Under the pieces are notes generated by a model, which did no database searches, had not been told where the DNA came from, and was given only the letters and a program-made list of their open reading frames with translations. A stretch of DNA of 64,000 nt from Ypsolopha sequella (Eukaryota; Arthropoda; Insecta; Lepidoptera; Ypsolophidae): the NCBI GenBank assembly GCA_934047225.1, contig OW203988.1, positions 6,668,229 through 6,732,228 of the forward strand. The letters are read 5' to 3'. Positions 19,531 to 31,190 of this stretch are shown piece after piece. The stretch's first letter is position 1. Every line of letters starts with the position of its first letter. A program made the position numbers and the translations under genes.

Positions 19531-21084
19531 CTGCTTTATTGTACCTATATATGTTCTGATTTCCTTCTAAAAAATAATAATCCGGTCAAATAATAAAGGT
19601 GTTTCGCTCGATGCAGTTATCTTGACTCTACCAATCAGAAACAATACTATCTATTCGATATCTAATCATGTCTTCCCCCGTTATCTTGGGTTTTCAAAAA
19701 ATCTAAACCAAATTTTACTGTCCTAAACTTAGAACAATACTGTATTGTTCGGAGGTCGTAAAGACATGTCACAGCAAAATATATATTTTTTTTTGATACG
19801 TCAACCACATGTTATTAACGAAAATAAAAAAAAATTATGGAACACGATACCTACGTATTTTATGTATATAATTTATAATATAAGCATTTCTGAAAATTTT
19901 GTCTCCCCCTGAAAACGAATCATAGCTACGGGCCTGTCTAGAATAGGTACCCGTTACAGAATTCATCCTTGGCAAACTATATAACTAAAAGAAAAGAAAA
20001 TGATCCCAAGGGAAATCTCATAAGTAGCCCTTCCCACTTGCCTCTAAACCTTACAACTAGAATAGAACCTGCAATGCAACTGTTGCATCCACTCGTTTGA
20101 TTGTTGCTCTCTTTTGATCGCGCGCCCTCGCTGCCTCCGAAACTTGGTGTCGCCGACCTCCTTCGCACCATTACCGACCCTCTTATAACCCACCCAGTTT
20201 ACACCACATCCATTGTCCATTAAACGTTATGGTTGTCGAAGTAGCGCCGTAAAGAACCCGCAGTGGATAACGTAATTAAGTTACGGTTGTAGCTACGATG
20301 CTCTACTCGGTGCGGAGTGCTCAGCCTGATTCTCCGCAGCGCCCTCTAGCGGGAGGGCCGAGCCTCAGTCCTCCGCAATCTGTCGTGCCAACATCACGCT
20401 GTTTCAGTGCTAAAATCAGTGCTTTAGAAAAACCTTAGCTTTTTATATTAAAAATCGTGCTGTGTTTTTTCTTTTGGACATACAACTGGATTTTCTTTTT
20501 GTAAGTTTACTCTTTTGATATTAACTTTAGGGGAACCCTTTTTTGTTTGGTGAAAGCTTTTAAGCTCAAAGCTTAGGTCTCGCCGAGGTCTAATATTTCA
20601 AAGGTGAATGAAACCGGACACTTTGTAAGTGTATTAGTATAACAGACATATTGACTTTTCAAAATGGTGGTGATTGTTATAGGAATGTTAAGTTTGTATT
20701 TCGGAAAATTCTTAGCGGATTTTCCGCCCGCAGGCGTTAAGTCAGGCAACGGTTCTCCTCGGTACAGCCAGTTTTTATCGCTTTTCCGAGTTCAGTTTTT
20801 GCAGTTATTGCCTTTACTGCGATGCACTGTTTAAAAGTTTAAAATATTAACGGATTTTCAGACGTCGATGCTTGTAACTGATTTACTTTTTTCAGCAATA
20901 TGTGTTAAACAGATGTCGCAGAAGTTTACAGATATTTTGAATCGTAATTAACAGTTCTAACGTTAAATAAATTAGGTCGAGTATTTTTAGGGTTTCGTTA
21001 AAAAACACTTAATTTTGCCATCACATCTTGTGCCACGTTTTTTGATGCTTCCCATTTAATCTTAATCATCTTTTATCTATGCAT
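19531..21084. other. No coding gene; possible non-coding 5' exon or promoter region near 20.17-20.51 kb
   Basis: Most is AT-rich DNA. The part 20100-20400 is GC-richer, with CCGCAGCGCCCTCTAGCGGG, and does not match other repeats in the window. It is followed by a good donor-like TTTTTGTAAGTTT at about 20497. This could be a promoter and an untranslated first exon of a gene beyond the window, but no frame supports it. Confidence 0.25.
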
Positions 21085-21250
21085 TAAAGCCGATTCTGAA
21101 GGCTTTAATTTTAGTTTTAGTGCTGTCAAAACTAAATTTTCTTCATTGCAAAATGGTCCTTAGATTTAAGAAACAGAAGTTAAATTACTTTGGAAAATTT
21201 TAAGTTTTGACAGCACTATAACTAAAATTAAAGCCTTCAGAATCGGCTTT
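21085..21250. repeat. 163-bp hairpin MITE ('GCCGATTCTGAAGGC' family), copy 1
   Basis: Inverted termini GCCGATTCTGAAGGCTTTAA and TTAAAGCCTTCAGAATCGGC, continuing through TTTTAGTTTTAGTGCTGTCA. The centre has a conserved AAAATGGTCCTTA... spacer. Three other copies are in the window (25864, 26032 and 53720). Confidence 0.85.
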
Positions 21251-23244
21251 TTTGTATATGCTATATGTCTATATGTGCCTACTTAATTATGTTTTTAGCT
21301 TTGAAAAACATCATTAAGTAGGTACATATACTTTACTTATAACATAGAATACTTAGCTATTAATTACCTATGCTTATAAGTAGGTAATTAATGACATGCG
21401 TTAAGACGCCGCATTCCTCCGCGTTGTCAATTCGCTAATGATTCGTTTACGGACACAAATAATTACGCCCTTTGTTTACCAATCAGTTCGTTGACACACG
21501 TGTCTCCACACAACTTAATGACGATTTATCATGAATACTGAGCAGATGTAACCGCCGACCTAAACTTGTTTAAGACGCGCATTAATTTCGCGGCACGGTC
21601 CACTAATTAGGCCTGGATTGTCGAGTCTATTTTTGGAATAAAGAATTGTATGTCTTACGTAACACCGAGAGATTCCAAACAAATCATAAAGTTGATTGAA
21701 TCAACACGGAATGTTCAATTTCAGAGTTTCGCGGGAATTGCATTGTTTTAGTTTTGAATTCGGGGCTCATTAACATAATAAAACAATTATAATTTGATTA
21801 ATGAAATTAGTGTATGGCGCCTCGACTTTGTTGAAGATTACACAACAGTCTAACTTTTGAAACTTCCAAGTTAAATCTAAGTTGGTAAATCTTTCAATTT
21901 ATCAAGTTACAGGTTCCACGTTGACTCATTTGTCATTTTATATTTACTGCCTTGATATTCCTTTGTACCTCGGGAAATATGTATAAAATATTACAATTTT
22001 TCTGCAATAGTTTTATATTTTTCTTTAATTAGGATAAAAAGAAGTGGGTATCAAATGGATTAATGGTAAGGCAATAAAATGGATTTCTTGCATTGAAATT
22101 AGCTACTTTTAAATTTATTACTGTATTTTCTAAATAATTATAGCATTTACTTATACCTACAATTAGTTTAGACCACAGTCGTACAGACTCGAACCTTACG
22201 AAATTGATGTTTTGTCGGATATAAAAGCTAATAAAACCCAGGTTATATCTTTCATTATTTAAGGCTCCGTACAAAGCCAAATGTACATTTTATTTGTATA
22301 CTTACCTACTATTGGCAGTTTATTATCATAATTAAAATACAAAAAAAAGTAAATCTGAAAACGTGCATTATTATCTTCGCTCGATAGAAAAAAAATCGCA
22401 AAGTCAGCTCTAAAAAAATCTGAAAACGGCATTAATGACATGTATTTTTAAAGCTATAACCCACAGAATACGCGATAATTTTCAACATACATTAAGTGAG
22501 ACATTTATAGAGGTATTTTTAATTAGATAGCCGCAAATTCAAAATGAGTTTCGCGTGCGTGGAAGTTGATTATAGCTGGATAAACAATTCCAAAATGAAA
22601 GCTCTTGAGCAGGACGGAAGTTTAGCTTGATAATCACAGTCGTACAGACTCGAGCCTCACGAAATGGATGATTCGTTGGAAATAAAAGCTAACTTCATAA
22701 ACAAAACACAGGTTATATTTTTGAATCTGACAAGCTGTACCAGTTTTTACGACTCCCTCTTGTTGAAGAACTTGAAACTTGGGGATCCGTTTAGTATAAA
22801 AATGAAATAAATTAAAAACGAACCGAATGTGTTCAAACTCGGCTGTTACCCAGCTGGAACCGGTTTGCGACAATCTCGTGTTTGCACAAGTGTATGGACC
22901 TGGGCTTCGTTGCAGCTACCACGTTTTTTTGTCATCAGACTGCTTATTTCTTCGTTATTGGGTATTTGATTTTTAAACGTGTTTGAATTTTTCTTACAGC
23001 ATGTAGTTAGAGTACAGCTGTATTAGTATCACTTTACAGAACGTAACAAATTCTTAAAATGCAATAACGGATATCGAAGTAATGTAAATATATGACTCCG
23101 TATTTACAGCTAAACCTGAAGCTGAAAATCTTCAGGTATTTCCCACATATACGAGTATTTAGAAACAATAACTGGATTTTACATTACACACTGTTGTTAA
23201 TTGTAGAGTTTGTTTACTAAACATATTTTAATAACCTTTTAGAC
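21251..23244. other. No gene seen; local duplication
   Basis: ACAGTCGTACAGACTCGA with a following ...AAATAAAAGCTAA...CAGGTTATAT block occurs at 22174-22250 and 22638-22715, a degenerate direct duplication about 465 bp apart. The segment 22540-22630 is weakly related to repeat C. 21400-21610 is of near-average composition and looks unique. No supported frame. Confidence 0.4.
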
Positions 23245-23404
23245 CCTTTTATAAACCTTTTGGCGGCACCGCGCTCACCAACCCGCCTGCCTAGCGTGTG
23301 TGAGTATGGGCAATTCTTCCAGGATGACCGCCGGCAGTGGCAAAGTCTTATGTTATTATAAAGGCTTATGTCCAGCAGTGGACGAACTAGGCTGATGGAT
23401 GATA
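23245..23404 (-). repeat. 'CAGCAGTGGAC' dispersed repeat, minus-strand copy
   Basis: Reverse complement of the first part of 9036-9395: GGCACCGCGCTCACCAACCC, then TGTGAGTATGGGCA, then CTTATGTCCAGCAGTGGACG and GGCTGATGGATG. Only about 160 bp is present. Confidence 0.75.
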
Positions 23405-24633
23405 AACCTCTTTAGTCTTACTCTACTCGTAGGTATGAAGAGAAAGGTATTGTAAGCCAAGATAAGATGCCAATGTAAGTAAGATTGATTTTTTTATAAT
23501 GATAAAATACTACAAAAACGAATCTGAACGCACAGCCGCAGGTCGGTTGTAATACAATTTGCGACCTACGCGTATCCTTCATTGCTTCAGTTACCTTTTC
23601 TGGTTTTGCTTTGTGTCTTTTGCGTATTGTTTTATTTAAATGGATACGATTCAGGTCTTTGTTTTGCTTACTTATGTTTATCTGAGCATTTAATTGCCTA
23701 AAGGGCATTATATTATTCAGGTGATTATACTCCTTGTAGTTCAATTACCTAAACTACCTCTAATTCTTCACTTCATTCCCAGTAGAAATCTTGACACATT
23801 ATGTATTTGTATAGGTATTTTAATAAAAAAAATGGAATTGGAATAAAAAGACATTTGCTCTGAAAGTAAATTATTTTCACAGCCAAATTATTTTTGTGGT
23901 ACATAGTATAATTTGGTTCAGTATATGAAAGTTCAACAGGTTGTTAATCCTGGATTATGGTTTGATAGAAATGATCTAGTGTCTTAAAGAAAATCTTGTG
24001 AAAATGTCTAATTACTGATGTATGAATATATTTTTCCATATTATAATGCAGTCTCATTATATTTAGAGATCCCAAACGATGGATTTAGCTAAAAATCAAA
24101 CAATCGTAATAAAATTACTTTAAAAATATAATTGTAAATAAAAATATACTTACATAGTATTATATTATATTATTATATTATAATAACGTATCGGTTATAA
24201 AGTAAGTATATAATGATTAATAAATCAACCTGTATTAAAATTTATCATTATCAATAATATAATATCATTCATTATACTACTTATATTGGTAATATGAAAA
24301 TAAATAAATAAATATGAAACGTTTCAAATAAAACGAATCCCATATTAATTAGCTTTATAACTTAAACTTAATGAAGTAATTACGCAGATGCTTTGCCCCT
24401 TAATTTAATAATGAATTTAAAGGCTTTTAACGAATACTTAATTAAATTAAATTCCATTTTATCCGAATTAGAAGACAGCCTAATGGCTGTCGTACTTAAT
24501 TTAGAAAGTAACGTTTTTTTATGCGATTTACATTTTAACCACAGATCTAGAAATCTTCTTTCAGAAGAATCATGTGATATGTCTAATTCTTTGATAAGTT
24601 AATTCAAGTCTGTGATTTGATTACTGATTGATT
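23405..24633. other. No gene seen; very AT-rich
   Basis: The section 24060-24420 is nearly pure A/T. The frames of 108 and 69 codons at 23418-23744 and 24393-24602 have no recognisable domains. Confidence 0.45.
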
Positions 24634-24818
24634 ACTCCATCCAGCCATCCATCCATCAGCCTAGGTCGTCAACTGCATAAGCCTTTCCAGGACTTTGCCA
24701 CTCCCGGCGGTTATACTGGAAGAATTTCCCATACTCACACACGCTGGGCAGGCGGGTTGGTGAGCGCGGTGCCGGAACCCTCGCACCGGTGACGCCGCTG
24801 CCCGTCACCAGTCTGTTA
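24634..24818 (+). repeat. 'CAGCAGTGGAC' dispersed repeat, short copy
   Basis: Matches 9036-9215 and 50720-50900, including TTTCCAGGACTTTGCCACTC, CACACACGCTGGGCAGGCGG and CCGCTGCCCGTCACCAGTCT, then stops. Confidence 0.75.
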
Positions 24819-25863
24819 ACTATTATTACTCAATCGAGTCTAATCTATATTGAAAAATGGCACTGCTTTTGCATATGTCTGTAATTGTCGATCTAAATTT
24901 CCTGTTAATCTGTAAAAATGTATCAAGGTCTTCAGGAAAAACTGAAAGTCTTCGATAACGTCACATTTTGAAAGTTCGTCTGTGTTGTTATTAGGCTTGT
25001 TTTTAAGAAAATTATTCTAAATTGTAGATTGACGGAACTCATGCATTGTGATTGTGTGCAACGTTTGACATAAGAGCACAAGTATTGATGTAAAACGAAC
25101 GTGGAAACCGATAGCCGTCAGACCAACCAATCACGAAATCACGAGCGCTTCCGTTTGTCTTCGAACTAAACGACTAGAAAAAAAATCGCGCTGGCCTCTA
25201 TCACGTTATGACTAGGGTGTTTTTCGATTGTCTCCACAGTCTGTCCAATATGGTATTACATTACCACGCTTGTGATGTGGAAACGTGGACTTATACCGGC
25301 TTATCCGGCGCTGACTCATCGGTCAACATTGCCAAGTTACTGCGACCATGGTCAAGGAACAATGGCCTCAATAGACAAGGGGATAAGGGCTATCTAGTAT
25401 GCATTGACGGTTTGTCTGTCTGTGAGTATAGGGTATTTATGTAGATAGAGAGTGCATTAGTCAGCTGGTATGGAATCGGGGATCTCGGGAATGCGTAGGG
25501 AATGTCGACTTGACAATTAGAAAAAAAAAACTTTTCTGTTTCTTCAATGACTAACGGTGTGTTTATTTAGTTGAATGCGTTTTCAGTGACGATGGTGCTA
25601 GGAATTCGTGACAATTAATGTGCAGGTATTAAGCCTGCAATAAATCAGCAGGAACTACGAGTATATCGTACTAAAATAAGTAAGCAACATTCAAGTTTCA
25701 TTACAAACGGTAACTTATAGACCAACAAAAACAGCATGCTTAGTGGCAAATCCTAATCTCCCTCCCCCGTTTCTCATTATATGTGTCTATTTTATTTTTG
25801 TTATTGTCAAATTTATTACATGTTACTTAAGTATATTTACCATTCCAATTTTATAGGGTCATT
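24819..25863. other. No gene seen
   Basis: Unique-looking, near-average composition. The 78-codon frame 25208-25444 has no recognisable motif and no neighbouring exon signals that I can defend. No repeat arms were found. Confidence 0.4.
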
Positions 25864-26027
25864 GTAGCTGATTCTGAAGGCTTTAATATTAGTTTTAGTG
25901 CTGTCAAGACTTAAACTTTTCCAAAGTAATTTAGTTTCTGTTCTTCACACTTATGAACTATTTTGCAAAGATGAAAACTTTGTTTTGACAGCACTAAAAC
26001 TAAAGTTAAAGCCTTCAGAATCGGCTA
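25864..26027. repeat. 163-bp hairpin MITE, copy 2 (tandem pair, first)
   Basis: From GTAGCTGATTCTGAAGGC to CAGAATCGGCTAC, with the inner arms TTTTAGTGCTGTCAAGAC and TTGACAGCACTAAAAC. It is separated from the next unit by only 4 bp. Confidence 0.85.
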
Positions 26028-26031
26028 CAGT

Positions 26032-26195
26032 GTAGCTGATTGTGAAGGCTTTAATTTTAGTTTTAGCGCTGTCAAAACTAACATTATTCCAAAGTAATTT
26101 AGTTTCTGTTCCTAGCATTTAAGGACTATTTTGCAATAGACTAAATTTTGTTGTGACAGCACAAAAACTAAAATTAAAGCCTTCAGAATCGGCTT
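26032..26195. repeat. 163-bp hairpin MITE, copy 3 (tandem pair, second)
   Basis: From GTAGCTGATTGTGAAGGC to CTTCAGAATCGGC. The spacer between the arms (CAAAGTAATTTAGTTTCTGT) is shared with copies 2 and 4. The units are in the same orientation and have diverged independently. Confidence 0.85.
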
Positions 26196-26336
26196 TATTG
26201 TCTTAATTTGATCAACCGACATAGATCTTTTTAATGCATGGTACTGGCAGAATATTCTGTGGCGTATGCCGAGCCAGCGCCCTTTCAGCCTCTATGTCAA
26301 AGATTGTCATAATTTTAAGGATTATAATTTATAATG

Positions 26337-26705
26337 TACTAGCTTTTGCCCGCGGCTTCGCCCGCGTTGATTAAGTTTTTGTATAGTCATATCGAATCCC
26401 ATCCTATCCTATCCCACTATTGCTATTATCCCATCCCATCCCATCCTCACTATCCCATCTCACTAATATTCAACGGCGTGAAGGAGTAACAGTTCATCAC
26501 TTTTCTATAGGAACTTCACACCCCATTGCCTTCCAATGGGAACTGATTTATGGGATAAAAAGTAGCCTATGTGCTATTCCAGGTCTATAACTACATTTGT
26601 GGAAAAATTCAGCCTAATCGTTTCAGTGGTTTCAGCGTGAAGGAGTAACAAACATCCATCCATCCATCCATCCAAACTTTCGCATTTATAATATTAGTAT
26701 GATGA
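26337..26705. repeat. Lepidopteran 'CCCGCGGCTTCGCCCGCG' repeat, copy 1
   Basis: Begins ACTAGCTTTTGCCCGCGGC and ends ATCCATCCATCCAAACTTTCGCATTTATAATATTAGTA. It includes AATGGGAACTGATTTATGGG and AGCCTAATCGTTTCAGTGGT. Copies or pieces lie at 30690-30935, 33660-33715, 38300-38475 and 39590-39925. It is short, frameless and ends at AT-rich target-like sequence, consistent with a SINE or other short non-autonomous element. Confidence 0.7.
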
Positions 26706-26773
26706 TTTGTTATTTGTTAGGCTCTAAAAGTGTACTTTTTGTGTTTTTTGAGGCTTTGAATAAAGTTTTTATC

Positions 26774-26800
26774 TATCTATCTATCTATGTATATTTATAG
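26774..26800. repeat. (TCTA)n microsatellite
   Basis: Four to five perfect TCTA or CTAT units preceded by AATAAAGTTTTTA, the latter typical of a retroposon 3' end. Confidence 0.7.
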
Positions 26801-28198
26801 AAAATACACGCACGACAGATAAAGTAATATTATGTAGGCTATAGAGGGTAGCGGTTGGATGAGGATGACGGAGGACCGCCAAAAGAGGCGAAATATTAAA
26901 GAAGCCTATATGGGCGTAGCTAGGGGAGGGAGGTTTTGGGGGTTCAAATACCCCCGTAAAGTTTAAAATATTACAACCCTTCCTCCGCTTTCACGTTTTC
27001 CGGGTCAAGTGCCACTTCTGCTAGCAGCTGCTATGTACTAGTATAGAAGCGTTTTGCGTTTGCAAATAATTTTTTACAACCATAATAAATACTAATTCTA
27101 TTTCATGCACTTTTTGTCGCGTCGTTTTCTAAACGCTCACTATTTTGCTATTTGACCAATCTTCGTCAAATAGAAGAATTCGGTATTTTCTAATTTGCCT
27201 CGGCATAAAGTAATTCTGTTAGAAGTATTGAGGGTCGCCTCGCTCCGCTCCGCTTCGCTCGGCTCCAATATGTACTTACATGTAAAGCTCCGCTCCGCTC
27301 GTTTTCGCACCTATTTTTCACTTTTTGGTGAAAGACTTTCTATTTGTTTAGAAGCTGACGATGCGCCATTTGTAAACGGCGAAATATTTACTATTTTCAT
27401 GCCACATAATATACTGTGCCTGTGTCTAGCAGTGGACAAACATAGGCTGATGTATATTATATATTTGATCAATTATACCTGAAAAATGTAAATTACCTTA
27501 TAATTTATGTATTGAAAGTCCTTACAAATTATCGTAGTATGTAAGTTATCTATCTGTTGCTACGTAATTAATGCAACTTGTATGTTTACATGTAATATAC
27601 CCGTACTTACATTATATACAGATCAACATATAATACATACACCATCCCTAAATTAAACCAAAGGGACCCTATCACGCAGCCTGACATATCTAATTTACCA
27701 TCCTTTATAAAGGCAATTTCACACTGTCCGCGATAGGATCAGCCCGACCCCGGAACCGCGTCCCGTCGCGTGTGTACACTTGACCTAATTTCTACAATAT
27801 GACGTTACATGTAACATTTAACACGAGGTCGCAATTTGATCGCGTTTTGGATGACCCACTCCGCGGCCGACGATACAATTTTGTGCTCAGTGTACCGCGA
27901 CGGAGAAGGTTGGGTAAATAAATAAACCTGGGGCTTAATTTTTTTGGGCAAAGGATAAAGGATTAAATTTAGGAAAGATTTTTTGGGTCAGCATGGGTAT
28001 TTTATACATATGGCTTATACGATAAGGATCAAAGGTAACATTTTATAATGTTTGGAACAGTTAAAAGCATTTTACATTTTTTTCTCGTACATTTTTTTCA
28101 AGCTATAATTTATGGTCTATTTAAATAAAAAGCGAATACTTATATAAAAACAAATACCAATCACTTATTAACTTATAATGAAATCTTTGGAACTAACT
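26801..28198. other. No gene seen; GC-richer stretch at 27.70-27.91 kb
   Basis: 27180-27320 contains a locally duplicated CTCCGCTCCGCTTCGCTCGG-like stretch. AGCAGTGGACAAACATAGGCTGATG at about 27430 is a small terminal piece of the 'CAGCAGTGGAC' repeat. 27700-27910 is GC-richer, does not match other repeats here and could be regulatory, but nothing specific is visible. Confidence 0.35.
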
Positions 28199-28782
28199 TA
28201 TACAGGTTGCTCGGATATTCGACCTATTCCTTGAAAGGAATTGAAGGTTTGAACGTTTCTACAGAGATCATTTCTAACAAATAATACCTAGGGGTCGAAA
28301 ATGATAATTTTTTTAAGTAAAACACGTCGATATTTCAAAAATTACAAAATAAAAAAGGTTTTTTATTTTAGGTCATCTTTAGTTAAGTTTTTGAATGTTA
28401 TTTAAGTTTTTAGTTAATTTACTCTAATTTATTGCATGTAACTATAATATATGGTTTATATTTGGAAAACATGTTTGGATAGATTTGCCTCGATAGAAAA
28501 AGGTTTTATTTCCACTTAAGACCTTTTATTTCTAAGATTATAAAAATTCAGGAATTCAATTATTAATCATTATCAAAGGAATAACAAATAAGTACCGAGA
28601 GAGGAATGGTTATTTTTAAATTATTCGGTTTTGATTACCGTCTGAAAGTTATCTTAAAAACCTTGGAAACCCGAAGACCATTCATTTTCGACCCCTAGTT
28701 GATTGTGCTTAATTTGTTGGAAATGATCTCTAGTATAACTCCTTTCAGGGAATAGGTCGTATTTCCGAGCAACCTCTATAAG
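28199..28782. repeat. About 584-bp element with about 100-bp inverted arms
   Basis: TATACAGGTTGCTCGGATAT...GACCTATTCC at the left is matched in inverse by GGAATAGGTCGTATTTCC-GAGCAACCTCTATA at the right. AGAGATCATTTCTAACAAAT faces ATTTGTTGGAAATGATCTCT, and CCTAGGGGTCGAAAATGAT faces the matching right arm. The inner 370 bp is AT-rich with no frame. Confidence 0.75.
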
Positions 28783-28790
28783 GTAACATT

Positions 28791-29002
28791 AATTTATACA
28801 ACCAAAATCATATTAGAGGCTTTGTAAGTGATCATGCAGTATCACGGATCGAGAACACTCTTTGCTTTATTGTCAAAGTAAATGGAGGGCAGGGCTTGCC
28901 AGGAAGGGAACAAGAAAAAAAATTACGAATTTTACACAAAGGGTCATCGAACCTTCATAGTGACATTTACCGAGTCTTCAGTATGATTTCGGCTGTATAA
29001 AT
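28791..29002. repeat. About 210-bp foldback, 'GGAGACTCGGTAAGTG' family
   Basis: AATTTATACAACCAAAATCAT at the left is the inverse of ATGATTTCGGCTGTATAAATT at the right. The second layer (AGGCTTTGTAAGTGATCATG against CATTTACCGAGTCTTC) gives the family signature. It starts 9 bp after the preceding inverted-repeat element. Confidence 0.65.
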
Positions 29003-29467
29003 TGATTTCACCTTTTTACAGGTAAGCAGGACCTACAAATACAAAATTTCTTCGGTTCCATTAACGTAATAAATAAATAGTAAAATAATACAATGTTTCA
29101 ACCACTAAGATTATTTTTTCAAAAGTCACGTTGTGCTGCAGCGCAGCCCGAGAAATACAAATATTTCTAATAATGTGTATCATTATTCTATTTTTTCTTT
29201 TTAATTTTCTTTTTCATGTTGTATGTGTTTGCTTATTGTTTTATTTGTTTGCAGTGAATAAATAGCATCTTATTGTTATTCTTAATCTTAATAGAATATA
29301 TAATCTTACAATTTATTTGGCAGAATCACAAAATTTAATCTATCTATATACATATAGATTTGCCAAAAGCGCCTAAAACTATAAACCTAAAAACCTAAGA
29401 ACTATGTATGGATAGATTTGCCGAAAAAGCCTCAAAACTTACTGTTTTTCACTTTGTGATAAACCTT
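29003..29467. other. No gene seen; AT-rich
   Basis: No frame, RNA or inverted arms found. 'GATAGATTTGCC(A/G)AAA' motifs recur locally (29355 and 29410). Confidence 0.45.
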
Positions 29468-29629
29468 CGGGTCTACCGCGTAATTCTGATTTTCATCAAC
29501 ATCAACTTGATATTGAAATTTGTCGTGCGTGCGACGACGCCCGCCTAACATGCCATCACTTTTGCACGCGTTGAATTTCGCATGCATTTGCTTGAAGTTG
29601 ATACAAATCAGAATTACGCGGTAGACCCG
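29468..29629. repeat. 162-bp MITE, 'GGGTCTACCGCGTAATTC' family, copy 2
   Basis: Ends CGGGTCTACCGCGTAATTC and GAATTACGCGGTAGACCCG are perfect inverts. Flanking CTT on both sides could be a 3-bp target duplication. It is in the opposite sense to 17110-17273, and the two agree closely over their whole length. Confidence 0.85.
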
Positions 29630-29639
29630 CTTGTCAGAA

Positions 29640-30929
29640 TGGCGCCCCAAAAATCAAATCCTGGATCCGCCCTTGTCTTGTGGCAGGGTCCCCAGAAGAC
29701 TTGGCGGCGCGGCGGCGCGGCGCGGCGTTATTACCTGGTATCGAGGCTCGAGGCGTTGCCCGGGGTATGCCCGGCCCTGGGTCCCAGGAGACTGCAAATT
29801 TATTATCAACAAAATGTTATAAAATTAATTACCCTAGGCATTTTTATTATCAAAACTAGCGATCCGCCCCAGCTTCACACGGGTGCAATGCTGATACTAA
29901 ATATACTACAGAATGTCTTTAAACTCTAATTTTCAGTGTTTCTCTGCTATATTATGAATCTATTATACATATAAACCCTCCCCTTGAATCACTCTATTAA
30001 AAAAAAACCGCATCAAAATCCGTTGCGTAGTTTTAAAGATCTAAGCATACATAGGGACAGACAGACAGCGGGAAGCGACTTTGTTTTATACTATGTAGTG
30101 ATAGTGATAGTGATTAATAAAGTAATTTTGCTTTTATGAAACTTATTTCGCAAGATGCACTTATTTTAATAAAGTCATATCATTGAACCTTCACGAAATG
30201 GCCGCAAGTTTCGTAAATTTTGCTGCAATATTTTCCAGTGTATTTCTGTACAAATATGTCGATTTCTACCACTTGTCTTGCTTCGACGTGACAAGTATCG
30301 TATTACGCATCGCGAGAATTCACCCAGATATTTCTCACTCAGGTCTCCAATTACGTTTTCTACTCGATTTTCTTGTTATTTCTATGTAGATAAAATCAAT
30401 CTACTCTAGTAATAAATTATATTGTTTTTATGTAAGTACCTACATTGCCACAAAACTCGTGACTTCCCTTATACCAGAGTAAATATACCTATATTTATTA
30501 TTTATACAGTAGTAGATCTCAGTACAAACGCTCAGATTCGAACTCACACACACAGACACGTGCTCTACATGCCCCGCGTCGCCCACACCGCCAACATTTA
30601 TATGGAAACCACCCCGAACTTCGCTAAGAAGATTCACTACTCTACATATATAGGGTGTTAAGATTAAGTTGCGGAAGCCGGAAACTGGCAATAGTACTAG
30701 CCCATACGAACAACTTTTACTATTGAAACAACACTCCTTTTTATCCCATAAATCAATTCCCATGGGATGGCAATGGGGTGTCAAGTTCCTATAGAAAAGT
30801 GATGCAATTTTCCACACCGTATCTATTGACCCGATTGGGCCGGAACTGCTTAGAGTGTAGTTCTAGACCTGAAATAGGACATAAGCTACTTTATATCAAA
30901 TCAGTAGTCAAAAAAATTACTTTTTTGGA
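29640..30929. other. No gene seen; repeat fragments
   Basis: 29690-29800 is GC-rich (GGCGGCGCGGCGGCGCGGCG). 29870-30110 contains GCATCAAAATCCGTTGCGTA and ATAGGGACAGACAGACAGCG, motifs common in lepidopteran retroposon 3' regions, related to 61866-62035. 30690-30900 carries a degenerate reverse or partial copy of the 'CCCGCGGC' repeat (AAATCAATTCCCATGGGATG). The frames of 60-125 codons conflict on both strands. Confidence 0.4.
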
Positions 30930-31190
30930 AACGCGGCATGGCCTTCGGCCTCGCCAAAGACCCTTTAGCAGAGGATTAGTTCAGAGAAAAATACATTGTG
31001 TTTTTTAAGACATTGTGTCTTTCGGAAACGCAGCCCGGCCTTCGGCTTCGCCAAAGACCGCCAACGATACTTAAGCAGAGGATTAATTCAGAGAACAAAA
31101 AATAGTGTCGATCAGAAAAGCGGCCCAGCCTTCGGCCTCGCAAAAGACGGAAACTTGTCTTTGTCTTCGACCTCGCCAAAGACAAGTTGG
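30930..31190. repeat. Degenerate tandem repeat with 'CCTTCGGCCTCGCCAAAGAC'
   Basis: Units of about 90 bp: 'GGAAACGCGG(C/G)...GGCCTTCGGCCTCGCCAAAGAC...AGAGGATTA(G/A)TTCAGAGAA' at about 30928, 31021 and 31115, plus a shorter one at 31163. Related pieces lie at 39765 next to the 'CCCGCGGC' repeat and at 35180-35310. The short + strand frames it creates are not genes. Confidence 0.7.

Noticed and set aside
19332..19559. 75-codon frame with G-Y-D-W-A-T-T repeats
   Set aside because: Produced by the minisatellite and a truncated repeat.
23418..23744. 108-codon minus frame as a host gene
   Set aside because: No domain, no splice context, and basic low-complexity composition. I cannot tell it from chance.
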